DNA of 64,000 bases, taken from the NCBI RefSeq assembly GCF_000003815.2, contig NC_049991.1:6703390-6767389 (forward strand), read 5' to 3'. This document shows, piece after piece, positions 18,310 to 30,185 of the stretch. This DNA is from Branchiostoma floridae (lineage: Eukaryota > Chordata > Leptocardii > Amphioxiformes > Branchiostomatidae). The position numbers were made by a program, and so were the translations under genes. The stretch's first letter is position 1. Each line of letters opens with the position of its first letter. The notes under the pieces were generated by a model that worked only from the letters and a program-made list of their open reading frames with translations, had not been told where the DNA came from and did not search any database.

Positions 18310-21300
18310 TTATAATCTGTGAAAAGGCAGTACGGGGAAGGGATGGAATCCCACCACGAAATCTGTGAACGCTTTTACATTGTCCTTTTTGTCTTTGTCG
18401 TGTAGCGACTTCTTACATATGAACATGCACAGTAGGAGCGTCGGGAGATGCCATAGGCTGGCCATAAACAGTCTCCGTGCTGATTGGTTGTTGGCGTCTT
18501 CGTAGAACTTCCATCCGAGGTACGAAAAGTAGATGTTTAGCGGGAGGGAGTTGAACGCGAAAGCCCAGGTTGTAAGATTCGTGAAGGGCGCGAGAGAACA
18601 GATTGTCGTGATGAGGAGGCAGTGGCGAAGGGCGACCCTCCGGCAGAGGTCAGGGTTCGTGACGGACATCATGCAGTAGCCGGCGCGGGAGTAATCCGGT
18701 CGCAGTCGCCAGCTGAGCGCGTTGAAGTGCGGAAACTGCCAGGAGTACAGGATGCCGGCAAGGACCCACGCTCCTGTAGAGAAATGTGAAATGTGTATGG
18801 TTACACAAAGCAAAGAAACATCATAAGGCCACACCGATTTAATTTCTTGGTTCACAGATTCGCTCGCTCCTATTTTTTGGAAAAAGAAATAAAAATAAAA
18901 ATTACCACTCAGCAAATTTTCACCATTGATAAAACCATTCACCAACTTTCTGGTGTAGCAAATTGGCCTTTATATTATAAGCTCCTTAAAGTGTGGGTAC
19001 AGGTGCTGTTACTGTACAAAAATAGTGTATTTGTACTTTTTTCAAGCTGAAAGCTGTTTTTCTTTATGTTTTGGATTAGCCGTTACCTTTACCCTAACCA
19101 TTTTACAATTTTTATTTTAATTTCGCCCTCTCGCTCCATATTTTTTATGAAAAAATCCGTGAACCAAGAAATTAAATTGGTGTGGCCTAATCAAGTGAGA
19201 AAAACCAGCACAAGTGACCACTTCTACATGTACATGTACAGATAATTTTTCCCTTTGGCAAAAATATAAAGAACCCTCAGTGTCTATAGTGACCATCTGT
19301 CCACATACAATGTAGGCCAGTTATAATCATGTCCCGTTATAGATGAATAAATGAATGCTGCGTATACCTGCACGCCAGACTGAAGCAAGACGTGTTAAAA
19401 ACATTTAGGTTTGAAAATGGATAAAAAAACAACAACAAGAACATCAGGGATAAGTTCCAAACTTGCAAAACTGTCTTTCCCTTATATCTTATTTTCCACA
19501 TTGTTCTAAACTATCTAAAACTTTCCATAAATTGTTACACTACACTTTGGAAAAGGATGGAAATGTTGCTATTTTGTGTTTACTGACTGTGTATAATTTT
19601 GCATGTATTTTGTCTAAGTTGCAACTAACATCTAGATCTGTCCCTCCATGCAAATTTACCTTACCAGGCAAAAAGGTCATTTTAGTACACATGCCATGGG
19701 TTCAAATACAGACTTAAAAACAATCTTAACCTTAACCTTAACCATGCATTGTACAACTCCAACTGTGAACTGGCTTTTACTGGAAATGCAGAAATTTTGT
19801 GGTGGTTTTATATTTGCGTTTTTTGCAGTCCACTTTACCGCTAACTTAAAAACCATTGAGAACTTCCATTATAGTATGAGACTGCAGACTATGCCACTAC
19901 CATGAACTTAAAACCAGCGCGAACACTCCATTTTCCCGCTACCGCGAAAGTAAATCCCCGCATACTTAAATGCATTTACAGTATTACATGTACTGACCAG
20001 CCTCCAGTTGTCCAGTACAGGCCGCCCACCCCATCAGTGGGGGGATGGCACCCACTACTGACCCCACCCACGTGTTGGCGATGCTCATTCTCTTCATGGG
20101 GGTGTACAGGAGGGTGTACAGGGCCAGGTTGCCCACCCCCAGGGCTGCTGTTAGTGGGTTGATCCAGTTGTATAACAGTAAGGCACCAGTGGAACCTGCC
20201 ACTGTGGCAAAACCTACTGCATGGAGGGGACTGTAAAAAACAAACAACTTTTATCAATAACTAGTAAAATACATGCAAGAACAAGTTTAGATGAACTTCT
20301 ATCAAATTTTTTTGGTAAGTTGTACCTACAACAATAAGAACAAAATAAAAATTCCTATCATAAGAAAAAAAAAATCAAAATTCCTATCATGTACTAGTAC
20401 TAATGCAAGTTTTCCTGTCAACTTTTCTATATTTGGATTTTGTTTGTACCTTTCACATATACCTGTATATGGAAAACCACCTTTAGACTTATCACACTAC
20501 TTGTGTATCCTCTCATATGTCCTGGTATTGTGAAAGCCACAAATTTCCTCACGTAAGTCAGGTGAACTTGAGTACCTAGCTTCAACTAGGGCCGTCCCTC
20601 GGATAGAAAGGTTACATGGAGGTCCCGTTTTTGAGGAGAGCCACACCTTGAGCAAGTTAAAGAATCAACAACACAGATTGAAAAGATTAGGAGTCCTTCC
20701 TAGTGTGGGTGATTTTACCAAATAAATCTGTCTGGATTTGCAGCTTGTACTGTTCAGTACAAACCTGGTGTGTTACTCCATGAGGCGGTTTAAGAATATG
20801 CAATACAATACATACAAACATGTTTTGTACAGTAGGTACAAGTTGTGCAAGATCTGACTGTAACGTTTCATCCACTCACACCAAGAAGGATACCTATAAG
20901 TGTGGCAAGTGTGGCTCTCCTCAAACACAGGACCTCAAAGTTTATGTCCTCTACGAGAGAACATCCTTAAGCAAAGCTAGGTACTCATTTTCACCTGTGT
21001 GAAGCGAGGAAATAGTTGTAAAGAACCTTTTCCTGAGGCACAACATTAACTTAAGGCCTGCTAAAAATTGGATCTCGTAACCTATAGAATCTACACTAAC
21101 CACACAGCCACCTTGGTATCTACAGTTTTGCTAAATGGATAAGTTAGTTTCTCACCTCAGCAAGCCTCTCACCAGAACCCTGTTCCTAGTCCTGTCCATC
21201 TGGGAGTCAAACGGAACTTCAAACACCTGGAAAATAATTCCATTTTTGTTAACAAAGGCGACGTAAAGAAGATTCTTACGGACACATGAAATAGAGAGGA

Positions 21301-24300
21301 TTGGGAAAACAGGAAAATAATGTTAAATGTGGAAAATAATTTTCTTTCTGACACATAAACAAAACAATCTTAACTTGAAAGTGAATCTTTGTTTGTAAAA
21401 GTCATCATTAATATAAGTTAAACTGTAACATCCAACACAAAAATTGGACTCACCCAAATTTACGACTGATCAGCACCAGTCTTTGTCAAGGAAAAAAAAA
21501 ACATTCCCCTGCTTTCGTGACGTCACGTTATGCAGATAGATGCTTCCTGAGTCACATGCATAACGTGACGTCATGGCAGCAGTGGATTGTTTATTATTCC
21601 TTGACAAAGACTGGTGCTGTTCAGTCAAAAGTTTGGGTGAGTCTATTTTTTGTGTTGGATATTAAACTAAACAATCATTGAGGTACCCTCTACTTTTAAT
21701 TTTGCAGTTTCTTTTTATATGGAGAAAGAGGGATGTCCCTGTAGCTCAGATGGTAGTGGCTAATTTTCCATATATCAAGGACAAACATTTACAAAAATGT
21801 TAGAGCAAGTGTTCCCACTGGCATTGTCTCTACAAACTTGTGAATCACCTATCGCAAGTTACAAAATCACAGTATAAGAAACATTGAACAGAAATACAAT
21901 GCATATAGATTTAAGAGCAAATGTCTGTAAGGATCAAACAATGGTGGCAAAGGTCAAAAAATAGATTTGGCTCATATTTTGCACAGTGATAGTACTTGGT
22001 CCACAACCCCTCAAAATAGCTTTCTTTTAGATCAAAACTCCTTGTTGCCATGGTAACGGGCAAACAAAGTTTTCTGGCCATTTTTCCCAATTTTCGCATC
22101 TCAAAAACACAGAAATCAGCATATTTTACGGCACTGTCTCGGCAACACCTTTAAACCTATCATCAAAACAAAACAAATCTAAATAGACCAACATTTTGGC
22201 TTTTTAAAAATTGTTGTGAAATTTCCAAAGTCGTACATTTTCGTTCTTGGGCAGCCTGAAAACAGTGCAATGTTTCAAGCTTCAAAAAAATTTGATTTTT
22301 GGCCCAACTTTGTAACGCTATAAGTGCCAAGCTGGTAATTTTTTTGGCTTGAAATTTGTACCATATATAGATCATTAGAATATCTATCAAATGCATTGTT
22401 GCAAAGTTTGGGGTCTTGTTTGGTTGTCACGTGATTGTCCCCTAAAGTAGGCCACTTTTTGTGTTTGGCGAAAATTGTGAACTTTAGCCATGTTCAACGC
22501 ACGCTACGTGACGAAGTAAACAAGGATTCTTATTCAACTTCTGATCAAATGTACATCTATGTATTGTCTATCAAATAAATGCTTGTAGAGTTTCGGGTCA
22601 TGACGTTTAGTCACGTGGTTGTCCCTGAAAGTAGGCCATTTTTTGCATTTGACAAAAATTGTGAATTTTAGCCATGTTCAACGTACGCTACGTGACGAAG
22701 TAAACAAGGATTCTTATTTAACTTCTAGTCAAATGTACATCTATGTATTGTCTATCAAATGAATGCTTGCAAAGTTTCGGATCATGACGTTCAGTCACGT
22801 GGTTGTCCCTGAAAGTAGGCCATTTTTTGCATTTGACGAAAATTGTGAATTCTAGCTTTGATCAAAGTACGCTGGGTATCAAAGTGAACAAGAATTCTTA
22901 TTCAACTTCAAGTCAAATGTACATCTAGGTATTGTCTATCAGATGAATGCTTGCAGAGTTGCAGATCGTGACTTTTAGTCACGTGGTTGTCCCTGAAAGT
23001 AGGTCAAATTTTGCTTTTGGCCAGAAATCACCATATAGGGCTGTAGTTAAATCTGTCGAATTGGGGAACTGAAATACTTTACTGGCACTGACTCCGATCA
23101 TGTGTAGCCCTTAACATTGTCTGTTGAATGAGTGTTAGTAAGGCTTGGGGTCGTCTTTCTTTGCGGTGCAGTTGCTCCCTAAAGTAGGGCAGATAGTTAG
23201 CTAAATGCTGTTAGGAGGTTCTGTTACTTTAGAAAAGATACCTCTTGAACAGTTTCTTTCTTTTAACATTGTCAATGTCCAATGCATATCATATTGGTAC
23301 TACAATGACCGATAATGGGCTTACAGTGTTAAATTAAAGCTTACTTAAGCGATGACTCTGTTATAATTGTAAATATCAATTTTGATAATGTAACTAAGAT
23401 GTCGTTTTAAATTCAGCTATGTTCTATAATGCGCTAAAATTCACAATTTTTGTTGAGCACATAAGGTGACCTGGCTTCAGGGACAACTATGTGACTAATT
23501 GTCATGACCCGAAACTCGACAAGCATTTATTTGAAGAAAGAAAATTAAGAATACAAAGATGTACATTTGACCAGAAGTTAAATCAGAATTCTTCTTAATT
23601 TCGTCACGTAGTGTAGCCTAGTATCAAGCTATATTATAGCTCCCGATCGCGAGTCTCTTCTGTCCTCTTCGCAAATGGCTCGTTCTCATTTAAATGTAAA
23701 AATGCTGTCGCCTGCTTTTGCGACTTGATTTGCAGCAAATTTTAGACAAAATCACAGGTTCCTTCATTTTTCCACAATCCCTGGAATGTTTTCCAAAAGA
23801 TTCATTTTGGTTGATGGCTTGGAAGATTATCTTAGCCACGGGTGGAATTTCACCCCCGTAAAAAATGGTTGTCGCCTGATAACAAACGAAGAATTCAAGT
23901 AGTAGCCAAAAATGTAACTATTCAGTTCCCAGAATGATTGTTCGGTAGATGAAACCAGCTGAGCAGGCCCTTTGCCCGATAACGCCAGATCGGTACTGTC
24001 ACTGATCTTGGAGGCTGTGTGAGGTGGGTTATTCCTGTTGCCAAATTCGGTAACAAACGTTACCACCACCAGTTTGATGGTTGCCAGTTGCCACTGTTAT
24101 ATTATCCACGTATAAGACAAGAAATGATCGTTTTTGTGACGCTGCACAGTTTTTCTGGCTTTCTAAAGAAGCAAGGAAGGATTGTTGACTGCCATTTGTA
24201 CCCCACCTAAGGCCCCCTTTCCACAAGACGGCGCTCTCACCGCGCTCTCGCTGCGATGGAAAATTGGCCAGAGCGCCGTGAGAGCGCCGCGACGCCAGAA

Positions 24301-27300
24301 AAACTGCTCAAGTGGAATCACTCCGGCGACCCCAGCGCGCTCTCACCGCGCTCTTCCAAATTTGAGGTCGCAGAGAGAGCGCCGTGAGAGCGCCGTCCTA
24401 GTGGAAAGGGGGTATAACAAAATGTTGTACAGAAATGACTGTAACGAACGTTAGCATTGTTCGAAGCTTTCTAAGCTTTCTATTTGACCTGGTGTAAAAA
24501 AGCTGCCCACTTTTTAAGTGTCCCCTGGGACATCCTCTTATACCTAAATGATGTAGTCAATAAGGCCATTATTTTCAATTCAATGAGAACGAGTGAAATA
24601 TGTATCTGCGAAGAGGACAAAAGAGACTCGGGAACTATAATACGGCTGGATACCAGGGTACACGTAGCGTACTTTGAAAATTCACAATTTTCGTCCAATG
24701 AAAAAAGTGGCCTACTTTCAAGGACAACCGCGTGACTTTACTTCATGATCTAATTTTCTACAAGTATTCATTTGACAGGCAATACATAGATTTACCTTTG
24801 GCAGGAAGTTGAATCAGAACTTTATTTTGCTTCGCAATCTAGCGTACGTTGAACATGGCTAAAGGTCACAATTTTTGTCAAATGCAAAAAAATGGCCTAC
24901 TTTCAGGGACAACCACGTGACTTTTACGTTATGATCCGAAACTCTACAAGCATTTATATGATAGACAATTCATAGATGTACATTTGATCAGAAGTTGAAT
25001 AAGAATCCTTGTTTACTTCGTCACGTAGCGTGCGTTGAACATGGCTAAAATTCACAATTTTCGTCAATTGAAAAAAAATGGCCTACTTTCAGGGACAACC
25101 ACGTGACTGAACGTCATGACCCGAAACTCTACAAGCATTTATTTGATAGACAATACATAGATGTACATTTGATCAGAAGTTAAATAAGAATCCTTGTTTA
25201 CTTCGTCACGTAGCGTACGTTGAACATGGCTAAAATTCACAATTTTCGTCAAATGCAAAAAAATGACCTACTTTCAGGGACAACCACGTGGCTAAACGTC
25301 ATGACCCGAAACTCTACAAGCATTTATTTGATAGGCAATACATAGATCCACATTTGATAAGAAGTTGGTTTAGAAATATATTTTACTTCTTCACGTAGCG
25401 TACTTTAAACATGGCTAAAGTTCACAATTTTCGCCAAACACAAAAAGTGGCCTACTTTAGGGGACAGTCACGTGACAACCAAACAAGACCCCAAACTTTG
25501 CAACAATGCATTTGATAGATATTCTAATGATCTATATATGGTACAAATTTCAAGCCAAAAAAATTACCAGCTTGGCACTTATAGCGTTACAAAGTTGGGC
25601 CAAAAATCAAATTTTTTTGAAGCTTGAAACATTGCACTGTTTTCAGGCTGCCCAAGAACGAAAATGTACGACTTTGGAAATTTCACAACAATTTTTAAAA
25701 AGCCAAAATGTTGGTCTATTTATATCTTGTTTTGTTTTGATGATAGGTTTAAAGGTGTTGCCGAGACAGTGCCGTAAAATATGCTGATTTCTGTGTTTTT
25801 GAGATGCGAAAATTGGGGAAAATGGCCAGAAAACTTTGTTTGCCCGTTACCATGGCAACAAGGAGTTTTGATCTAAAAGAAAGCTATTTTGAGGGGTTGT
25901 GGACCAAGTACTATCACTGTGCAAAATATGAGCCAAATCTATTTTTTGACCTTTGCCACCATTGTTTGATCCTTACAGACATTTGCTCTTAAATCCTCCC
26001 AAGAACTATATAGCCACATTGCTTTATTTTAGGTCTTTTTTTCCCAATTATTCCCAATAGCCCTACATTTGACAACAAATTGCTGCACCTTTTGAGGTTT
26101 TCAATGTTCAAAAAGTGCATACTCTATTTGAGAACATAATGCAAATTCAAAGTTTTCCTATATCTGTTGTAAATTCAAACTGAAAATTGCTTACTACTGC
26201 AGCTTAAAAGCACAGTTCATTGACCTACATGATTTCCCTAGATAGCCTGTTTTTAAAAACCATGGATATAGGTTACCCCACGGATAAAGGTGAGCTAACG
26301 TTACAGTAATTCTCTTACCTGGTTGATGGTGTTGGCTGCACACGATGTGAGCCCGGTTCCAGTCATGGCCAGTAGAAAAGTGAAGAAGTCGTGACTACCT
26401 GGTGCCATGTAGTACCCACCCATCGCACTGATCACTACAAGGCCTGCAAAAATAATCACTAGTCATCAATACAGATATAATATAGCACAAACAGGGCTCA
26501 AAATACCACCTGCATACTAAGTATTATGCAGGTTAGTGCAGGTAAGATTGGAGCTGTGCAGGTATTTCTGGTGTCTACCTGCACCTAACGTGCACTGGTC
26601 CATGTACTGGGTTTTATACATAAATGATGTATGTGTATGTGGATTGTTATTAGCTGCATTGACTGTTACCACCTATTAAGTATAAAAGAAAAAATAGCAA
26701 TGGTTCCAAAACAATTTTAGTATGATCCATAAATTTTCTAGTCTTTCTATCTTTTACTCAGGGGTTCACCCTCTTCATCAAAGGAAACAAATACCAATAT
26801 TATGCAACTTACACATACATACTCCAGACCAAACGTTTACAAGTTGATTGAACATTTTCCTTTAAAATCTTGTATGTATATATATACACTTGTTGGATCC
26901 ATCACCCCGCTGCTGTACTACTATCTTATTTGATATCACATTGCTTTGTCCTTTGTTTATCTTATTTTCAAATGTCCTAGTGCCGTAAGTGGTAATGTTA
27001 ATATTAGCTCTGCTAGAGTGCATTCACTTCTATGTCTTGTCTGATATGTATACCAATAAAAACAAAAACAAAACGCTTCTACATTGTAGGTCAAGTCTCT
27101 TGAATACCTGTGAGCCTGATTTTGGATAACTTCATGTAGTATCCGGGTAGTTTTGCCAGGTCCAGTCTCTGTTCCCTCCATAGCTGGTTAGGAGGTAAGA
27201 CTTCAGGGTCTGCATCTACATCATCTACTCCTGTGGCTGGGACCTGGTAAAGACAGACATTCTGTGTTAAATCTATTGGACTCTCTGTGTGCAATTTTGG

Positions 27301-29806
27301 CATCAGTGTCTGTCTCTTTATCTGTACAGCCAGTATAAGTGCCTTTCAATGTAACACACCAGCTTCTGCACCTGTATCTGTAAAGCAGATATGTCCACCT
27401 TTCAACGTAGCACATCTGCGTCTCTATCTGTACAGCCCGTTTAACCGCCCTTCGGTCCAACACACAAGCTTCCATATCTGTATCAGTAACTGCTGGTCCA
27501 TTTGCTGCCCATCAGCATAATATACCAGCTTTGTATCTGTATCTACTACTTAGCCCCTTTCTTCAGCATAACATATCAGCTTCTGTATAAGAAATAGCAG
27601 GTACAGTATATGATTACTAGTACCTATGGCATAACAAACCAGCTTTTGCATATATTTCTGTATAGCTGGCTTAACTGTCTTTTGGTGTCAATAAGCAGCT
27701 TCTGTATCTGTATACATATTGTTGGTATATCTGCCCTTTATCGTAAGACACAAGCTTCAGTTTCTGTATCTATATAGCTGGTATAGCCAGTTTAATCCTT
27801 GAAAAAGCTTAAATCTAACATGTACATTGTACATGTGAAATAAGAGCTTGTTCTCTTAGATTGTTTTGCAATTCTTCTACTGATGAGGCAATGATTACTA
27901 AAAAAATAAAAACTTCATCCCATCCTTACCCCATCCTCAGCTATGGTTGTAGGTTTGTTGTTGTCCGTCTCCTGTCTACTGTCCCCCTGTAGCGGTTCTG
28001 TACTGCTGGCCGGTACGCTCGCCGAGGTGGGCAGGATTCTCCGCAAGTCATTCCCGGCCCTGTCTCTGGAAACAACTTTGTACGTGTGCTGTGGTGTGAT
28101 GCTGGAGGGTGCCTTAGAGGAGTACTGTAAAAGGAAGCACAAAAGAATTGCTCAAAGATTTGAACTTTATTTTCTCAGACTCTCAGTGTTTGCTAATACA
28201 CTGTAAAGTAAGCCCCGGCAAAAAGAACAGTACTTCAGTTTATGACCAACCCTGGCTTTTATTGTTCCTGGGTTCATTGCTGGCAAGGGACATAGCTTTC
28301 TGTATTCCTACCAGTGATTCTGTTAAGAAAATTAAAATAAACTACTAGTACTGACCCTATCTTTTTTTCATTATACCTGCTGGGATTTTTTAAAACATGG
28401 TGCCCTCATTCCGTAACCCTGACCAAGTAAGCTCCATTTTAACGTAGAATTAAAAAAAAAAAAAAAAACAACTCCAAACCCTGGTAGGGAGAACCCTACA
28501 TGCATCTCCCACACTTTGTGGTCAGCACTGCTCAATTGCAGTGTACCCTCTTGCAATTTTTTTCTATAAAACCCTTTGGAACTGTGATTGTAAATACAAA
28601 ATTAACTTTCATAGCTACATTATGTATATGTAGGCTGTGAACAACGGATGCTAAACTGGATAGTGAGTGAGTGTGTGAGGCCTTAGTACATACATGTATA
28701 AGAATGACACACAACAGTTTTGAATCTTTGCCTTACCCATCTAATGCATGGTGACTGTCTTCTCCTGTTCCATGGGTTGTTCCAGGTGCTGAGGCACCTG
28801 GCAGGTGCTTCACCTGTCTGCCATACATTCACACAGCTGTTTCTGCCCCCTTGTTGTAACACCACAGCCCTCAGTACTGCTACCCCTGCTCTCTGCTGTA
28901 ACACTGATGGTGTCAATAGAGATGGATTATATAATGTTACATAATATAGTGATATACTGTACATGTATGTTGTGCAAAAGTAAATGTGTTTTGTAAATTC
29001 TTCTTTTTCTTACTCTTCTTTGTATTTAGGTGGCCACCATTACTGTAATAATTGTAGCCTAAAGGAAGAGATTTTGCGGTGGTTTTATGTTCTCAGTTTT
29101 TGCAGTGACAAAAGGAATAGAAGAATGGAAGTTTGAAGGGATACCGACAATGTGTGCAAAAGCCGACCAATTGGAAAAAGCAGCAAGAGTGTAACACATG
29201 TGTTTGGATGCACATAGAGAGAAAGGAATGAAGGAAAGCACATGAGACCATTTACCGACAACTGAAGCGGTTAGAGAGACAACAACAACAACAACTGGCA
29301 ACTGATTTTGTAAGTTGCAGGTAACATTTATCATGAGGGTCTCTATGGGGGATTCTGGCAGCATGCACCTACATGATCACACATGAAGGTTACAGAAAGG
29401 CATGCAGGCCCCTTTCATAATCTCCAAGCAGATGTAAAGTTTGGAATTAGATCGATCGAACTTATTTCCCAGATTTAACAAGCAAACAGAACTAGTTAAA
29501 CAACTAAAAGACTCCAATTACATAAATGCGCACAAAGAACTATTCGAAATTTCACAAGAAATCTCCTTGAACTCAAAAATAACTTTATTATGCCCGGCGT
29601 TTGTCGACTGTCCCTATCAAGGACACGCGACTACAAGAGCATAAATTCGTCATATACAAGGCCGAAATACAAAGCTCTATTCTAATCCAGCGATGAACAA
29701 ATGCTCTCTAAATCTACTCTACAGCAATAAACGTCGTCTGAACCTCTAACCTTCAACTAGTAACGTAAATACAGTACAAAATCTTACCAAAAACCGACGG
29801 CCGCAT
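18310..29806 (-). CDS. COX10: COX10, protohaem IX farnesyltransferase (haem O synthase), 8 exons
   Basis: Exons on the minus strand: 29788-29806, 28737-28903, 27930-28124, 27108-27243, 26319-26443, 21156-21226, 19998-20230, 18310-18773. All phases agree, giving 469 residues. The enzyme transfers a farnesyl group to haem B to make haem O, the first step to haem A of cytochrome c oxidase, in the inner mitochondrial membrane. It is a UbiA-type polytopic prenyltransferase. The first substrate motif [18 protein letters not shown] is near residues 210-228; [15 protein letters not shown] and [13 protein letters not shown] follow. The Arg-rich, Gln-rich first 60 residues look like a mitochondrial presequence. 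The 19-nt first exon is small, but it supplies a correct frame only with the acceptor at 28904. Divergent partner: RPP21. Confidence 0.92.
18837..19187. mobile_element. Harbinger-like MITE (TAA duplication)
   Basis: The inverted ends GGCCACACCGATTTAATTTC...GAAATTAAATTGGTGTGGCC are flanked by TAA, the 3-bp duplication typical of PIF/Harbinger. It lies in the last COX10 intron, 64 bp upstream of the last exon. Confidence 0.75.
21430..21661. mobile_element. Palindromic MITE with CRE motifs
   Basis: A 230-bp inverted repeat; the arms start ATCCAACACAAAAAWTGGACTCACCCAAA and meet near 21545. Each arm carries GTGACGTCA-type words (about 21520-21530 and 21563-21573). It is in a COX10 intron, upstream of the 71-bp exon. 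Confidence 0.7.
22440..23190. repeat. About 185-bp tandem units, left arm
   Basis: Units recur at about 22500, 22690 and 22870, with a decayed fourth near 23050. Shared words are TACGTGACGAAGTAAACAAG, TGTACATCTA and TCACGTGGTTGTCCCTGAAA. The units are increasingly diverged towards the centre. Confidence 0.75.
23639..24634. mobile_element. Nested 1-kb element inside the foldback
   Basis: Inverted ends share CCCGA, GAGTCTCTTYTGTCCTCTTC and CTCGTTCTCATT, and interrupt the right-arm repeat units. The 24019-24210 open frames within it have no recognised domain. Confidence 0.65.
24212..24412. mobile_element. GC-rich palindromic MITE nested at third level
   Basis: The ends are CCCCCTTTCCAC...GTGGAAAGGGGG. 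Internal GGCGCTCTCACCGCGCTCTC words are arranged in inverted fashion. It sits within the 1-kb nested element. Confidence 0.75.
24660..25440. repeat. About 185-bp tandem units, right arm
   Basis: Inverted relatives of the left-arm units, at about 24660, 24840, 25025, 25210 and 25395. They share CTTCGTCACGTAGCGTACGT and CTACTTTCAGGGACAACCAC. Confidence 0.75.
27297..27810. repeat. Degenerate 50-65-bp minisatellite
   Basis: About nine diverged units with words such as TCTGTATCTGTACAGC, TTTCAGCATAACACACCAGC and GCTTCTGTATCTG. It begins about 55 bp upstream (on the gene's strand) of the COX10 exon at 27108-27243. Confidence 0.7.
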
Positions 29807-30185
29807 ACCGATCGTGTGTTACCTCACGTCCGCCATTTTGCGTAAGGACTCTGCCAATATCGTAAGGGGAGGCGAGATGTTTAGAAATTTTATTTCTACA
29901 GTCATAATATACATTTTCTTTTAATATAAGACTAGTAAATATTTAAAAGACTAAGTTATTAATATCAAAATACGTTAGGGCTTTTTGTCACCATCTAGCT
30001 ACTATAATATTGATTATTTCTTTATAAAATTCCCTTTATATGAACTTGGTATCATCCAATCTCAAAGTAGATGTTTGGGTCAGGAAAGAACCACGTTGCT
30101 TCCAGTTTTGGCATGAAAATTTGTTTTACGTTGTTTCAGTGTGACATTATTAGTCCTACAATTAGTTAATTGCGAATTTAAAGCA
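29807..30185. promoter_or_regulatory. COX10/RPP21 divergent promoter interval
   Basis: 379 bp separate the two opposite start codons. A YY1-like AAAATGGCGGAC on the minus strand lies near the COX10 side. No TATA box is obvious for either gene. Confidence 0.6.
29819..29836 (-). other. Short upstream ORF before COX10
   Basis: ATG GCG GAC GTG AGG TAA ends 12 bp before the chosen COX10 start. The AAAATGGCGGAC context resembles a YY1 site, as at the UBFD1 and MFSD11 starts. It could be a uORF or simply a factor-binding site. Confidence 0.5.

Larger units (their letters stand above)
21915..25988. mobile_element. 4.1-kb foldback element with TTAA ends and internal tandem repeats
   Basis: The outer arms (about 21915-22440 and 25440-25988) are almost identical inverted copies: both encode the same 62-residue open frame on opposite strands. 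They are flanked by TTAA, as for piggyBac or Kolobok elements. Inside, each arm has about four degenerate units of roughly 185 bp (CACGTAGCGTACGTTGAACA, then AACCACGTG). One right-arm unit (23440-23620) is split from the rest by a nested 1-kb insertion. No transposase is visible. The whole element lies in the COX10 intron between the 26319-26443 and 21156-21226 exons. Confidence 0.8.

Noticed and set aside
21915-25988. Palindrome as assembly artefact
   Set aside because: The arms are similar but not identical inside, carry different insertions, and have TTAA at both ends, so a real element is more likely. Long reads would settle it.
28737-28895. COX10 exon 2 starting at 28895
   Set aside because: That acceptor requires phase 0, which no upstream exon offers. 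The acceptor giving 28903 joins the 19-nt first exon in frame.
29819-29836. ATGGCGGAC as the COX10 start codon
   Set aside because: The frame stops after five codons, and splicing at its GTAACA would give a phase that leads to a stop in exon 2. The ATG at 29806 fits all later phases.
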